From: Fimenecus sp052298855
GTDB lineage: Bacteria > Bacillota > Clostridia > Oscillospirales > Acutalibacteraceae
Direction of reading: 5' to 3'
Assembly (NCBI GenBank): GCA_052298855.1
Contig: DAVZXP010000002.1
Coordinates: 186,001 to 250,000, forward strand
DNA: 64,000 bases
Shown: positions 34,701-43,151 of the stretch, in pieces
Layout of the letters: each line of letters begins with the position of its first letter
How positions within the stretch are numbered: position 1 is the first letter of the stretch
Notes under the pieces: model-generated
Told to the model about the DNA's origin: nothing
The model's database searches: none
The model's input: only the letters and a program-made list of their open reading frames with translations
Program-made: the position numbers and the translations under genes

Positions 34701-34881
34701 CTATTGCGGGGTCGGTCATAATGGTAGCAGGGTTTGAGTTGCAGAGAATTACCTCGTATCCTTCTTCTTTAAGTGCAAGGCAAGCCTGTGTGCCGGCATA
34801 ATCAAATTCAGCTGCCTGACCTATAACAATAGGACCCGAGCCGATAACAAGAATTTTATTTATATCAGTTCTCTTAGGCAT
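31702..34881 (-). CDS. carB: Carbamoyl-phosphate synthase large subunit
   Basis: Makes carbamoyl phosphate from bicarbonate, ammonia (from CarA) and 2 ATP, for pyrimidine and arginine synthesis. The 1059 residues contain the two homologous ATP-grasp halves: GSGPIVIGQAAEFDYAGTQ at the N-terminus and GSGPIRIGQGVEFDYS near residue 560, with Gly-rich loops (GGTGGGFAEN, GGRAMQIV), the oligomerisation domain between and a C-terminal MGS-like allosteric domain from about residue 930. Length is normal. ATG 34881 overlaps carA by 8 bases. It is last in purF-pyrG-carA-carB. Confidence 0.98.
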   Translation of the reverse strand: MPKRTDINKILVIGSGPIVIGQAAEFDYAGTQACLALKEEGYEVILCNSNPATIMTDPAIADKVYMEPLTLEYIAKIVRKERPDAILAGIGGQTGLNLAMQLEEKGVLRECNVELLGTKSDSIKKAEDRELFKELCVNIGEPILPSEIANTEEEGFKVAEEIGYPVVLRPAFTLGGTGGGFAENREEFTELIKNALAQSPVHQVLIEKSVKGYKEIEYEVIRDSEDTAITICNMENVDPVGIHTGDSIVVCPSQTLTNKEYHMLRDSALKIIRALKIEGGCNVQFALDPKSFQYYLIEVNPRVSRSSALASKASGYPIARVSAKISVGLCLDEIHLANTLASFEPALDYVVTKMPRFPFDKFTDANNSLSTQMKATGEVMSVGRTIEESLLKAVRSLEIGAYHLHIAKFDDMSTEDLCEYIKIGTDDRIFALAELLRRSISVEELNSLTKIDLLFLRKIRNIVDIERELKANSGSVDYLKYAKKNGFSDIEIGYLWDMTSREIFELRKKHGIMPTYKMIDTCASEFKSYVPYFYSTYEEENESVVSDRKKIIVLGSGPIRIGQGVEFDYSTVHAVKTIKEAGYEAIIINNNPETVSTDYTTSDKLYFEPLCVEDVMNIITLESPDGVIVSLGGQTAVNLAEPLDEYGVKIIGTDCAAIDKAENRDLFEKLLVELNIPQPKGCAVTNIEDGICAAKEIGYPVLVRPSFVLGGRAMQIVAKEADLRHYLKTAVEIDENKPVLVDKYIKGKELEVDAICDGKDVFIPGIMELVERTGVHSGDSMSVYPTFSVSDKVKGTILDYAKRLGLGIGIVGLYNIQFIVDENENVYIIEVNPRSSRTVPFLSKSTGYSLADIATYAILGISLKEQGIFELYPKEKNRWYVKSPAFSFSKLRGMDAYLSPEMKSTGEAIGYDDKLHRAMYKSLIASGLKLQNYGTVIVTLADEDKEEALPLVKRFYDMGFNIEATIGTADFLKAHGIRTRVLKKLSEGSTEILEAIRAGYVSYIVNTRAILSGVHYEDGVAIRNCAVENGITTFTSLDTVKVLLDVLEEITMGISTIDS

Positions 34882-35968
34882 TTCGGCTTTCCTCCATCAA
34901 ATTTATAAATTTATCAAACAGATAAGTGCTGTCCTGCGGTCCGGGGGCGCTTTCAGGATGATATTGTACGGCAAATACCTTGTCTCTTTTACATTCGACG
35001 CCCTCAACGGTATCGTCAAGAAGATTGATATGCGTTACGGTAAGCTCGGTGTCGTTCAAGCTGTTCTTTTCAACTGCATACGAATGATTTTGCGAGGTTA
35101 TTTCCACTCTGTTTGTCAAGAGATTTCTGACAGGGTGGTTGCCGCCACGATGACCGAATTTGAGTTTATACGTCTTTGCACCGTATGCGAGCGAAATTAT
35201 CTGATGACCGAGACAAATTCCGAATATCGGGCAAAATCCACGCAAGCTTTTAATTGTGTTTATAACTTCGGGGACATCTGTCGGATTGCCCGGACCGTTT
35301 GAAATAAAAATGCCGTCGGGGGAGAGCGATTTTATAATTTCGCTGTCGGTATCAAACGGAACTGCGGTAACATTGCAGCCGATACGGTTAAGCTCTCTGA
35401 CTATGTTTTGCTTCATTCCGCAGTCAATGGCAACAATGTGAAATTTTGCGTTATCAACATTGTAGGTCGTAATCTTTTTTCTGCTGACACGGCTTACTGC
35501 GTCGTGCGGTACTTCTGTGCTTGAAAGGATTTTTAATCCGTCCTCAACCGATGTTTCGGCAGAGGTTAAAAGAGCTTTACAGCTGCCGAAATTTCTTATT
35601 TCACGTGTGAGCTTTCTTGTATCAACTTGAGAAATACCTGCTATGCCGTATCTGAGCATAACCTCCTCAAGCGTTGCCGTGCTTCTGAAATTAGACGGCT
35701 CAGGATTGTATTCTCTGACAATCAAAGCGCTTACGGTAGGGGTTTCGGTTTCGTAGTCGTCGTCTGCCATACCGTAGTTCCCGATAAGCGGATATGTAAA
35801 CACGACGCCCTGATCGGTGTAGGACGGATCGGAAAGAATTTCCTGATATCCTACCATAGAAGTATTAAAAACGATTTCCACAACCTTGTCGCTTTGGTCA
35901 GCAAAGCCTATGCCGAGGTACTGTGAGCCGTTTTCCAAAATTATTTTTCTATCGGGCTTTTTAATCAT
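34874..35968 (-). CDS. carA: Carbamoyl-phosphate synthase small subunit (glutaminase)
   Basis: Supplies ammonia to CarB by glutamine hydrolysis. The 364 residues have the N-terminal CarA domain (ENGSQYLGIGF, FNTSMVGYQEILSDPSY) and a class I glutamine amidotransferase domain with GICLGHQ nucleophile Cys (about residue 244), SQNHSYAV and the QYHPESAPGPQDS His/Glu pair (about 335). Start ATG 35968 overlaps the pyrG stop in TAATG and its own end overlaps carB, so pyrG-carA-carB are tightly coupled. Confidence 0.98.
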   Translation of the reverse strand: MIKKPDRKIILENGSQYLGIGFADQSDKVVEIVFNTSMVGYQEILSDPSYTDQGVVFTYPLIGNYGMADDDYETETPTVSALIVREYNPEPSNFRSTATLEEVMLRYGIAGISQVDTRKLTREIRNFGSCKALLTSAETSVEDGLKILSSTEVPHDAVSRVSRKKITTYNVDNAKFHIVAIDCGMKQNIVRELNRIGCNVTAVPFDTDSEIIKSLSPDGIFISNGPGNPTDVPEVINTIKSLRGFCPIFGICLGHQIISLAYGAKTYKLKFGHRGGNHPVRNLLTNRVEITSQNHSYAVEKNSLNDTELTVTHINLLDDTVEGVECKRDKVFAVQYHPESAPGPQDSTYLFDKFINLMEESRNA

Positions 35969-37575
35969 TACTTACTCCTCCTGCTTTCAAGAGAGGCACC
36001 GATAAAGCCTTCAAACAACGGATGAGGTTTATTTGGTCTTGATTTGAATTCGGGATGAAATTGAACACCTACATAAAACGGTCTGTCGGACAATTCAACC
36101 GTTTCAACAAGTCTGCCGTCGGGAGATAATCCGCTGAGGGTCAGACCTGCCGATGTCAACGCTTCTCTGTATTCGTTATTAAACTCGTATCTGTGACGGT
36201 GACGTTCTGAAATTTCGGTGGATTTATAGCATTTTTCCATTGTGGTATTAGGCTGAATACAGCAGGGATAAGCACCGAGACGGAGAGTACCGCCTTTGTC
36301 AATATCATCACTTTGACCGGGCATAAAATCAATTACCTTATTTTTGCAAAACTCATCGAATTCTCCGGAATGTGCATCGGAAATTCCCGCAACATTGCGA
36401 GCATACTCGATAACAGCAATTTGCATACCGAGGCAGATACCGAAATACGGAATAAAGTTTTCTCTTGCATATTGCGCTGCAAGTATCATACCCTCAATAC
36501 CCCTTGAGCCAAAGCCGCCCGGTACGATAATTCCGTCAAGATCTGCCAATACATCGTTTACCGTTTCTTTTGTGATTGTTTCCGAGTCTATCCAATGGAT
36601 ATTTATATGAGAGTTGTGGGTATAGCCTGCGTGACTTAATGCTTCGGCAACCGACAAATAGGCGTCATGCAGTTGTACGTATTTTCCGACAAGTCCGATG
36701 TCAACCGTATATTCTCTTTTCTTTATTCGTTTAACCATACTCGTCCATTCGTCAAGGTCAGCCTTCGGAGCATCAATACCGAGTTCACGGCATACAACAC
36801 TTGAGAAGTTCGCTTTTTCAAGCATTAAAGGTGCTTCGTAAAGACAGGGGAGAGTTATGTTTTCGATTACGCAGTCGGGCTTAACGTTACAGAACATTGA
36901 TATTTTCTGAAAAATGGATTTTTCAAGGGGCTTGTCGCAGCGTAGAACTATTATGTTCGGGTTGATACCCATGCCTTGTAATTCCTTGACTGAATGTTGC
37001 GTGGGCTTTGATTTGTGTTCGTCGGAGCCGCTTAAAAACGGTACAAGCGTTACATGTATAAACAAGCTGTTTTCCCGTCCGACCTCAAGTGAAATCTGCC
37101 TTACCGCTTCAAGAAACGGCTGGCTTTCAATGTCGCCGATTGTTCCGCCGATTTCGGTAATTACAACGTCTGCTTCTGTTTTTTTGCCGACTGAATATAT
37201 GAATTCCTTTATCTCGTTTGTAACATGAGGAATAACCTGAACTGTTGAGCCGAGGTATTCGCCACGTCTTTCCTTGTTAAGAACATTCCAATAAACCTTA
37301 CCTGTTGTGAGGTTCGAATATTTGTTTAAGTCCTCGTCTATAAATCTTTCATAATGTCCGAGGTCAAGGTCGGTTTCAGCACCGTCCTCTGTAACATAAA
37401 CCTCGCCGTGCTGATACGGGCTCATAGTGCCGGGGTCAACATTGATATACGGGTCAAGCTTCTGCGAAGCGACCTTTAAGCCCCTTGATTTCAAAAGTCT
37501 GCCGAGAGATGCGGCGGTAATTCCTTTTCCGAGTCCCGATACAACACCGCCTGTTACAAAAATGTACTTTGTCAT
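35968..37575 (-). CDS. pyrG: CTP synthase
   Basis: Amination of UTP to CTP with glutamine and ATP; 535 residues. Synthetase domain with the loop GGVVSGLGKGITAASLGRLL at residues 8-27, then DPYINVDPGTMSP; glutaminase domain with the PGGFGSRG oxyanion loop, GICLGMQ nucleophile (about residue 378) and QFHPEFKSRP near the C-terminus. I use ATG 37575 behind AGGTGAAAATT; a GTG 9 bases upstream overlaps that ribosome site. The start is 9 bases after the purF stop. UMP pathway and purine genes here share the need for glutamine. Confidence 0.98.
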   Translation of the reverse strand: MTKYIFVTGGVVSGLGKGITAASLGRLLKSRGLKVASQKLDPYINVDPGTMSPYQHGEVYVTEDGAETDLDLGHYERFIDEDLNKYSNLTTGKVYWNVLNKERRGEYLGSTVQVIPHVTNEIKEFIYSVGKKTEADVVITEIGGTIGDIESQPFLEAVRQISLEVGRENSLFIHVTLVPFLSGSDEHKSKPTQHSVKELQGMGINPNIIVLRCDKPLEKSIFQKISMFCNVKPDCVIENITLPCLYEAPLMLEKANFSSVVCRELGIDAPKADLDEWTSMVKRIKKREYTVDIGLVGKYVQLHDAYLSVAEALSHAGYTHNSHINIHWIDSETITKETVNDVLADLDGIIVPGGFGSRGIEGMILAAQYARENFIPYFGICLGMQIAVIEYARNVAGISDAHSGEFDEFCKNKVIDFMPGQSDDIDKGGTLRLGAYPCCIQPNTTMEKCYKSTEISERHRHRYEFNNEYREALTSAGLTLSGLSPDGRLVETVELSDRPFYVGVQFHPEFKSRPNKPHPLFEGFIGASLESRRSK

Positions 37576-37584
37576 AATTTTCAC

Positions 37585-39018
37585 CTAACCTTTTTTATTT
37601 TCACTGATTTTGTTTTCAAACCTTGATTTTTCGGAATGTACAGACGGACATATGGGGTATTTACCATCAAAACAAGCTGTACAGAAGCCTGTGTCCTTTC
37701 CGGTGAGAAGCCTTACATCCTCCATTCGCAGATAACCGAGCGAGGTAACGCCGATTATTTTTGCTATTCCTTCAATTGAGTGCTTATTTGCTATGAGTCC
37801 CTTTGCGTTGTCAATGTCTGTTCCGTAGTAGCAGGCGGATACAAAGGGCGGAGCGCTTATTCTCATATGTATTTCCTTAGCTCCCGCCGCCCACAGCAAA
37901 TCAACGATTCGTCTGCTTGTTGTTCCTCTGACTATCGAGTCGTCAACGAGAACTATTTTTTTGCCTTTGATAATTTCCTTGATAGGGTTTAATTTTATAT
38001 TAACGCCTTTTTCTCTTGAGCTTTGCTCGGGGGCGATAAAGGTTCTACCGATATACTTGTTTTTTGTAAATCCGATATTATACGGAATTCCCGATTCTGC
38101 CGAGTAGCCGAGTGCCGCTTCAAGTCCCGAATCGGGGACTCCGACAACAATATCCGCATCGACGGGATATGCTTTTGCAAGAAATCTTCCTGCTTGTTGA
38201 CGTGCCATTGATACGCTTACGCCGTCAATGACCGAATCGGGGCGTGCAAAATAAATATATTCAAACACACAAAGACTTCTCGGTGTTAAATTGCAATGTG
38301 ATGTGTCAAAATGTATTTTTCCGTTTTCGACAACAGCAATTTCACCGGGAAGTAAATCTCTGATATGTTTTGCGTTTACGGCATCGAGAGCACAGCTTTC
38401 GGAAGCGAAAACTATTGAGCCGTCCTGCATTTGTCCGTAGCATAGGGGGCGAAAACCGTTTGGGTCCCTGACCGCTATAAGCTTTGACGGCGACGAGATA
38501 ACAAGGGAATATGCTCCCTTGATAATGTCCATTGCGGACGATACGGCTTGCTCGATGGACCCGCATTGAAGCCTTTGCTGAACTATAATATATGCGATAA
38601 CCTCTGTATCCGTTGTTGTGTGAAAGATAGCTCCTTTTTCTTCGAGCATTTCCCTCAATTCAAAAGAGTTGGTAAGGTTGCCGTTGTGCGACAGAGCCAT
38701 TTTACCCTTGTTATGATTTACCACAATCGGCTGGATATTTTCGGCACTGTCGCTGCCTGTCGTGGCATAACGAACATGACCGACAGCTATGCTGCCTTGC
38801 CCGAGTGAGTCTAAATCATTTTGAGAAAAGGCGTCGGAAACCAAACCGAGAGCCTTCTTTACCGAAAAAACGCCGTCATCGTTTACGACAATTCCTGCAC
38901 TTTCCTGACCTCGGTGCTGTAAAGCGTAAAGTCCGTAATAGGTTGTCCTTGCGACGTCCGACACAGTTGGGGAATAAACTCCGAAAACGCCGCATTCTTC
39001 ATGAATGGTGTTAAACAT
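37585..39018 (-). CDS. purF: Amidophosphoribosyltransferase
   Basis: First committed step of purine synthesis: PRPP plus glutamine to phosphoribosylamine. The 477 residues start with a short propeptide MFNTIHEE before the Ntn nucleophile Cys9 in ECGVFG. Glutaminase features RGQESAG and SHNGNL follow, then the PRPP loop VLVDDSIVRGTTS (about residue 350). Cys residues near 240-245 and the C-terminal FCTACFDG and YPICP fit the [4Fe-4S] class found in Gram-positives. It starts 71 bases after glnN with only a weak hairpin between. Confidence 0.97.
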   Translation of the reverse strand: MFNTIHEECGVFGVYSPTVSDVARTTYYGLYALQHRGQESAGIVVNDDGVFSVKKALGLVSDAFSQNDLDSLGQGSIAVGHVRYATTGSDSAENIQPIVVNHNKGKMALSHNGNLTNSFELREMLEEKGAIFHTTTDTEVIAYIIVQQRLQCGSIEQAVSSAMDIIKGAYSLVISSPSKLIAVRDPNGFRPLCYGQMQDGSIVFASESCALDAVNAKHIRDLLPGEIAVVENGKIHFDTSHCNLTPRSLCVFEYIYFARPDSVIDGVSVSMARQQAGRFLAKAYPVDADIVVGVPDSGLEAALGYSAESGIPYNIGFTKNKYIGRTFIAPEQSSREKGVNIKLNPIKEIIKGKKIVLVDDSIVRGTTSRRIVDLLWAAGAKEIHMRISAPPFVSACYYGTDIDNAKGLIANKHSIEGIAKIIGVTSLGYLRMEDVRLLTGKDTGFCTACFDGKYPICPSVHSEKSRFENKISENKKG

Positions 39019-39032
39019 ATAAAACCGCTTTC

Positions 39033-39080
39033 TATATAAACGTTTCGGGCTTCCGTAAAATACGAAAATCCGAAACGCTT
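39033..39080 (-). terminator. Weak terminator or attenuating hairpin between glnN and purF
   Basis: CGTTTCGG...CCGAAACG stem with an internal stretch, then TTTATATAG on the minus strand. The T run is short, so partial read-through from glnN into purF is plausible; no consensus promoter was seen in the 71-base gap. Confidence 0.55.
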
Positions 39081-39089
39081 TTAATTATA

Positions 39090-41186
39090 TTATTTTACGC
39101 TGAACAGTATATCGCCGTATGAGGGATAAGGCCAAAACTCTTTTGCCGTACAGGTCTCTGCCTCGTCGCACAAGCTGCGCACCTCTTCCATCTTGGGAAT
39201 AAGACTGTCACGAATAGCAAATGACTCTTTAGCTATATCGGTATAATCTGAAAGTGAAGCAAGTATGCTTTCAAGCTCATCGGTCTTAACAGCAATACCG
39301 TCATTGAGCTCTGAAAGCTTTTTGAGAACACTTGTTTCATATGAGCAGGGAATCGAACTGTCTGCAAGCCTTTTGTTCTTAATTGCTTTTGCAAGCCTTG
39401 CCGTGTATTTTGCGATTGCAGGGGAAATGTCGATTTTTGACATTTCAATCATTGTTGACGCTTCAATAGAAACAGCCTTGCAATAGTTTTCAAGCATTAT
39501 TTCACATCTTGAATTAAGCTCCGCAAAGGTAAACACCTTGTGTGAGGTCAACATATCAACATTTTTCTTGTCAAGAAGATGAGGCATTGCGTCGGGTGTG
39601 GTTTTGAGGTTTGATAAGCCTCTTTCCTCGGTAGCCTCTTTAATCCAAGCGTCATCATATCCGTTGCCGTTGAAAATTATACGCTTATGGTCTTTAATGG
39701 TTTTCCTAATCATTTCATGAAGCTTTTCTTCAAAGTTATCGGCGTTTTCGAGCCTGTCTGCATAGGTTTTAAGGCTTTCGGCAACAGCTGTGTTAAGCAT
39801 TATGTTTGCACAAGCGATACTGTTCGATGAGCCGAGCATACGGAACTCAAATTTGTTTCCCGTAAATGCGAACGGAGAAGTACGGTTACGGTCTGTTGTA
39901 TCCCTGTTGAATTTCGGAAGAACATCAACGCCGAGCTTTAATTTGGTCTTTTTAGCTGTTTCATAAGGAGTATCATTTTCGATAGCTTCAAGGACACCGT
40001 TTAATTCATCTCCGAGGAACATTGAAATAACAGCAGGGGGAGCTTCGTTTGCACCGAGACGGTGGTCGTTTCCTGCGGTTGCAACCGAAAGTCTCAAAAG
40101 GTCCTGATAGTCGTCCACAGCCTTGATAACGGCACAAAGGAAAAGCAGAAACTGAGCGTTTTCGTACGGTGTGTCTCCGGGAGATAAAAGGTTTATGCCT
40201 GTGTCGGTTGAAATTGACCAGTTGTTGTGCTTACCGCTTCCGTTTACGCCCGCAAACGGTTTTTCGTGAAGCAAACATACAAGACCGTGCTTGGTGGCAA
40301 CCTTCTGCATTATTTCCATTGTAAGCTGATTGTGGTCTGTTGCAATGTTGGTGGTTGAATAAATCGGAGCTAATTCGTGCTGTGCGGGAGCTACTTCGTT
40401 ATGCTCTGTCTTTGCAAGAATTCCAAGCTTCCAAAGCTCGTTGTTAAGATCCTCCATATATTCGGCAACCTTAGGCTTGATAACACCGAAATAGTGGTCG
40501 TCCAATTCCTGTCCTTTGGGAGATTTTGCTCCAAAAAGCGTTCTGCCTGTAAAACGAAGATCAGGACGCTTGTCATACATTTCTTTTGTAATAAGGAAAT
40601 ATTCCTGCTCGGGACCTACCGACGTTCTGACGCATTTTACATCATCATGCCCAAAGAGCTTGAGTATTCTCAAAGCCTGTACATTCAGAGCTTCCATTGA
40701 CCTTAAAAGAGGAGTTTTCTTGTCAAGTGCTTCTCCGCCGTATGAGCAAAAGGCGGTCGGTATGCAAAGCGTTTTACCTTTAATAAAAGCATAGGAGGTA
40801 GGATCCCAAGCTGTATAGCCTCTTGCTTCAAAGGTTGCTCTTAAACCGCCCGAGGGGAATGATGACGCATCAGGCTCGCCCTTGATAAGCTCTTTTCCGG
40901 AAAATTCCATAATAACTCCGCCATCGGGCGAGGGAGAAATAAAGCTGTCGTGCTTCTCTGCCGTAATACCGGTTAAAGGCTGAAACCAATGCGTGTAATG
41001 TGTTGCGCCGTTTGCTACTGCCCAATCCTTCATTGCGGTTGCAACAGCGTTTGCGACCGTAATATCAAGCTGTACGCCCTCGTCGATAGTTTTTTTTAGC
41101 GAGGCATAGACATCATCTGAAAGATTTGCTCTCATAACTCTGTCGTCAAATACTTTGCATCCAAAAAATTCGGGTACGGTTTTCAT
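39090..41186 (-). CDS. glnN: Glutamine synthetase type III
   Basis: ATP-dependent ammonia assimilation to glutamine; dodecameric cytoplasmic enzyme. At 698 residues it matches the large GSIII class of Bacteroides, cyanobacteria and Clostridia, far longer than GSI (about 450). Recognisable stretches: THWFQPLTGITAEKHDSF (about residue 85), SFPSGGLRATFEARGYTAWD, VGPEQEYFL (metal-binding Glu), NEVAPAQHELAPI, NKPFAGVNGSGKHNNWS-like block and NRTSPFAFTGNKFEFR. ATG 41186 follows AGAGGAA. Downstream on the same strand lie three glutamine-using enzymes (purF, pyrG, carA). Confidence 0.97.
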   Translation of the reverse strand: MKTVPEFFGCKVFDDRVMRANLSDDVYASLKKTIDEGVQLDITVANAVATAMKDWAVANGATHYTHWFQPLTGITAEKHDSFISPSPDGGVIMEFSGKELIKGEPDASSFPSGGLRATFEARGYTAWDPTSYAFIKGKTLCIPTAFCSYGGEALDKKTPLLRSMEALNVQALRILKLFGHDDVKCVRTSVGPEQEYFLITKEMYDKRPDLRFTGRTLFGAKSPKGQELDDHYFGVIKPKVAEYMEDLNNELWKLGILAKTEHNEVAPAQHELAPIYSTTNIATDHNQLTMEIMQKVATKHGLVCLLHEKPFAGVNGSGKHNNWSISTDTGINLLSPGDTPYENAQFLLFLCAVIKAVDDYQDLLRLSVATAGNDHRLGANEAPPAVISMFLGDELNGVLEAIENDTPYETAKKTKLKLGVDVLPKFNRDTTDRNRTSPFAFTGNKFEFRMLGSSNSIACANIMLNTAVAESLKTYADRLENADNFEEKLHEMIRKTIKDHKRIIFNGNGYDDAWIKEATEERGLSNLKTTPDAMPHLLDKKNVDMLTSHKVFTFAELNSRCEIMLENYCKAVSIEASTMIEMSKIDISPAIAKYTARLAKAIKNKRLADSSIPCSYETSVLKKLSELNDGIAVKTDELESILASLSDYTDIAKESFAIRDSLIPKMEEVRSLCDEAETCTAKEFWPYPSYGDILFSVK

Positions 41187-41320
41187 AGTAATTCCTCTTT
41201 TCTAATAAAATTAAAGGCAACTGCACCCCAAAATACTCTTGGGCGCCGTCGCCTTTTATTGTAAAAATAGAGATAGGGCGTCTTTAAGCCCTAAGACTTA
41301 AAGACGCCCTTGTCTTTATG
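41187..41320 (-). promoter_or_regulatory. Structured leader RNA of glnN with two hairpins
   Basis: The transcript leader, about 135 bases, holds a perfect 13-bp hairpin (GGGCGTCTTTAAG/CTTAAAGACGCCC, 41276-41309) and a second long imperfect hairpin (AAAGGCGACGGCGCCC...GGGGTGCAGTTGCCTTT, 41213-41256) followed by TTTAATTTTATT, which looks like an intrinsic terminator 25 bases before the ribosome site. This suggests attenuation. The loops do not show the A1/G4 hexaloop of ANTAR targets, and I recognise no named riboswitch. Confidence 0.6.
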
Positions 41321-41326
41321 CAAGAA

Positions 41327-41355
41327 ATTATACTACCGAGAAAAAACGTTGTCAA
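41327..41355 (-). promoter_or_regulatory. Promoter of glnN
   Basis: Perfect TTGACA (41350-41355), 17-base spacer, perfect TATAAT (41327-41332) on the minus strand; the strongest promoter in the window. Confidence 0.92.
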
Positions 41356-41373
41356 GAAAAAATTATTATTTTT

Positions 41374-41943
41374 TTATAATTTTTTTGTGAGCAATGCATT
41401 ATTAAATCTACAGTCGTAAAATTCATAAAATCCGCACTTTTTATAAAAACGGTAAGCATCCGATTTTTTGCTTATACCGCATATCGACAGATGGGAGCAG
41501 CCGCTTTTCTTTAGGTGCTCGCAAAGCGTGTTTATCAGCTCGCTTCCGTAGCCTCTGTGTTGATATTCGGGTAAAATATCAATATGCAAATGGACTGGAT
41601 ACTTTTTCATTTTTTTCATTTGCATAAGATAAAAAATCAAAACAGAGCAGGAGGGAAAATGTGTTCTTGCGACACGCCTTAAATAAATATCTCTGTTCTT
41701 TTTAATGAATTTGTTGTAGTCCGCACTGCAAAGAATATATCCGACTGCTTTTCCGTCGCCGTTGTCCAATACAAATATATTCTCAGGCTCTTGCTGTGTG
41801 AAATAATCATTGTAAATTATCGGTACACATTCCAAAAGCTTTTTATTCTTTTTGAATGTCGGGTCGGCGGTTTCAATGCAGATATTTCGGACAGCTTCTC
41901 TGTCTGAAGGGACATATTTTCTTATAAAAGGCTGCTTTTCCAT
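41374..41943 (-). CDS. GNAT family N-acetyltransferase
   Basis: A 189-residue acetyl-CoA-dependent acyltransferase; substrate unknown. The acetyl-CoA site is visible as LHIDILPEYQHRGYGSELI (Q/RxxGxG/A motif, about residues 126-140), followed by the SDAYRFYKKCGF signature near 165. ATG 41943 is spaced 8 bases after ACGGAG; the ATG at 41949 is too close. It lies 16 bases after the MFS transporter stop, so it is the last gene of the copper-MFS run, and ends just upstream of the glnN promoter. Confidence 0.85.
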   Translation of the reverse strand: MEKQPFIRKYVPSDREAVRNICIETADPTFKKNKKLLECVPIIYNDYFTQQEPENIFVLDNGDGKAVGYILCSADYNKFIKKNRDIYLRRVARTHFPSCSVLIFYLMQMKKMKKYPVHLHIDILPEYQHRGYGSELINTLCEHLKKSGCSHLSICGISKKSDAYRFYKKCGFYEFYDCRFNNALLTKKL

Positions 41944-41959
41944 ATTCATCTCCGTAAAA

Positions 41960-43129
41960 TCAATTACTGAAATTCCTTTTTGTTTGTTTAATTGCAGTTT
42001 CGTTACAAACAGTCATAAGACACAAAAGAGCCGCTAAAACATAAGGTACTATTTTAAATGTTGTACCCGTTGCGGCATAACCTAATGTTAGCTGAAATGC
42101 AAATCCGACGGCATACGCACCGCCCATATGAAAGCCCGTTAAATCAGCCGAAAACTCCTTGCCGAAGCGAGAGGGAACGGCGTGTAAAACGCTCGGGAAC
42201 ACGGGTCCGAAGCCTAAACCGATGAAAAACAGACCTATAAGTGCTTTACTTCCGATAGGCAAAATTAAAATAAGCATACCGACGAAGGAGGCAACTGCAC
42301 CAATTCTTATCATATTATTGTCGCCGAGTTTATCTGAAACAAAGCCCGATAGCAATCTGCCTGCCATTATTCCGCCGAAATATACAGAAACCCACCTTGC
42401 CGCAGTATCAGCACCTATTGAATAGACGTTGACGGCATAGGAAGCACCCCAAGTGCCGACAATGAACTCCATTGAGCAGTAAAACCCGAGTGCGAGAATA
42501 CTCGGTAATAAGCCTTTGAACTCTGATAATTTCAGTTTCCTTTTTTCATTCTTCTCAATAGCTTCTTGCGAACTTTCTTTATCCTTTTTTATCCATTTCG
42601 GAAGCATAATTCCTACTGCGGCGGCAATAGCAAATTGAATGACGGCGAGAACACGGTAGCCGTTTCTCCAATTTCCTTGTTCTCCGCCTAAAAAAGCAGA
42701 CATTATGGCGGGACTTAATGTAACCCCGATGCCCCAAAATGCGTGAAGCCAAGACATATGCCTTGCTTTAAAATGCAATGAAACATAGTTGTTAATTCCT
42801 GTATCAATAGCACCTGCGCCGTAACCCATAACTACCGCAAAGAACATCATTACCCAAATGTTTGGTGAAAAGCTCATTCCGATAAGTCCTATTGCGGTGA
42901 GAAGTATAGAAAAGAATGTAACTTTCGGTGTTCCGAATTTTCGAAGTACAAATCCTGCGACAAAACTCGCACCGCCCGAGCATATACCCGTAATAATACT
43001 GTAAATTGAAGCGAACGACTCTGCAATTCCGAATTCGGTATGTACAACGGGCCAAGCCACGCCGAAAACGCTGTCGGGCAGACCTAACGAAATAAAGACT
43101 ACATATATCAGTACAAGTATTGAAACCAA
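41960..43129 (-). CDS. Major facilitator superfamily transporter
   Basis: A 389-residue integral membrane protein with twelve predicted helices in two halves, cytoplasmic loop KWIKKDKESSQEAIEKNEKRK separating them near residue 190. The conserved loop after TM2 reads GFVLRKFGTPKV and the equivalent in the second half is GRLLSGFVSDKLGD. Length and the FISLGLPDSVFG start resemble sugar or efflux MFS members; substrate is not assignable. Start is TTG 43129, well spaced after AAGGAG. It follows a GNAT gene by 22 bases and precedes another, within the csoR-copA transcription unit. Confidence 0.85.
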   Translation of the reverse strand: MVSILVLIYVVFISLGLPDSVFGVAWPVVHTEFGIAESFASIYSIITGICSGGASFVAGFVLRKFGTPKVTFFSILLTAIGLIGMSFSPNIWVMMFFAVVMGYGAGAIDTGINNYVSLHFKARHMSWLHAFWGIGVTLSPAIMSAFLGGEQGNWRNGYRVLAVIQFAIAAAVGIMLPKWIKKDKESSQEAIEKNEKRKLKLSEFKGLLPSILALGFYCSMEFIVGTWGASYAVNVYSIGADTAARWVSVYFGGIMAGRLLSGFVSDKLGDNNMIRIGAVASFVGMLILILPIGSKALIGLFFIGLGFGPVFPSVLHAVPSRFGKEFSADLTGFHMGGAYAVGFAFQLTLGYAATGTTFKIVPYVLAALLCLMTVCNETAIKQTKRNFSN

Positions 43130-43151
43130 AATAGTTCTCCTTAATTATAGA

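Noticed and set aside
41187..41320. ANTAR-type double hairpin in the glnN leader
   Set aside because: Two hairpins are present, but neither has the six-base loop with A at position 1 and G at position 4.
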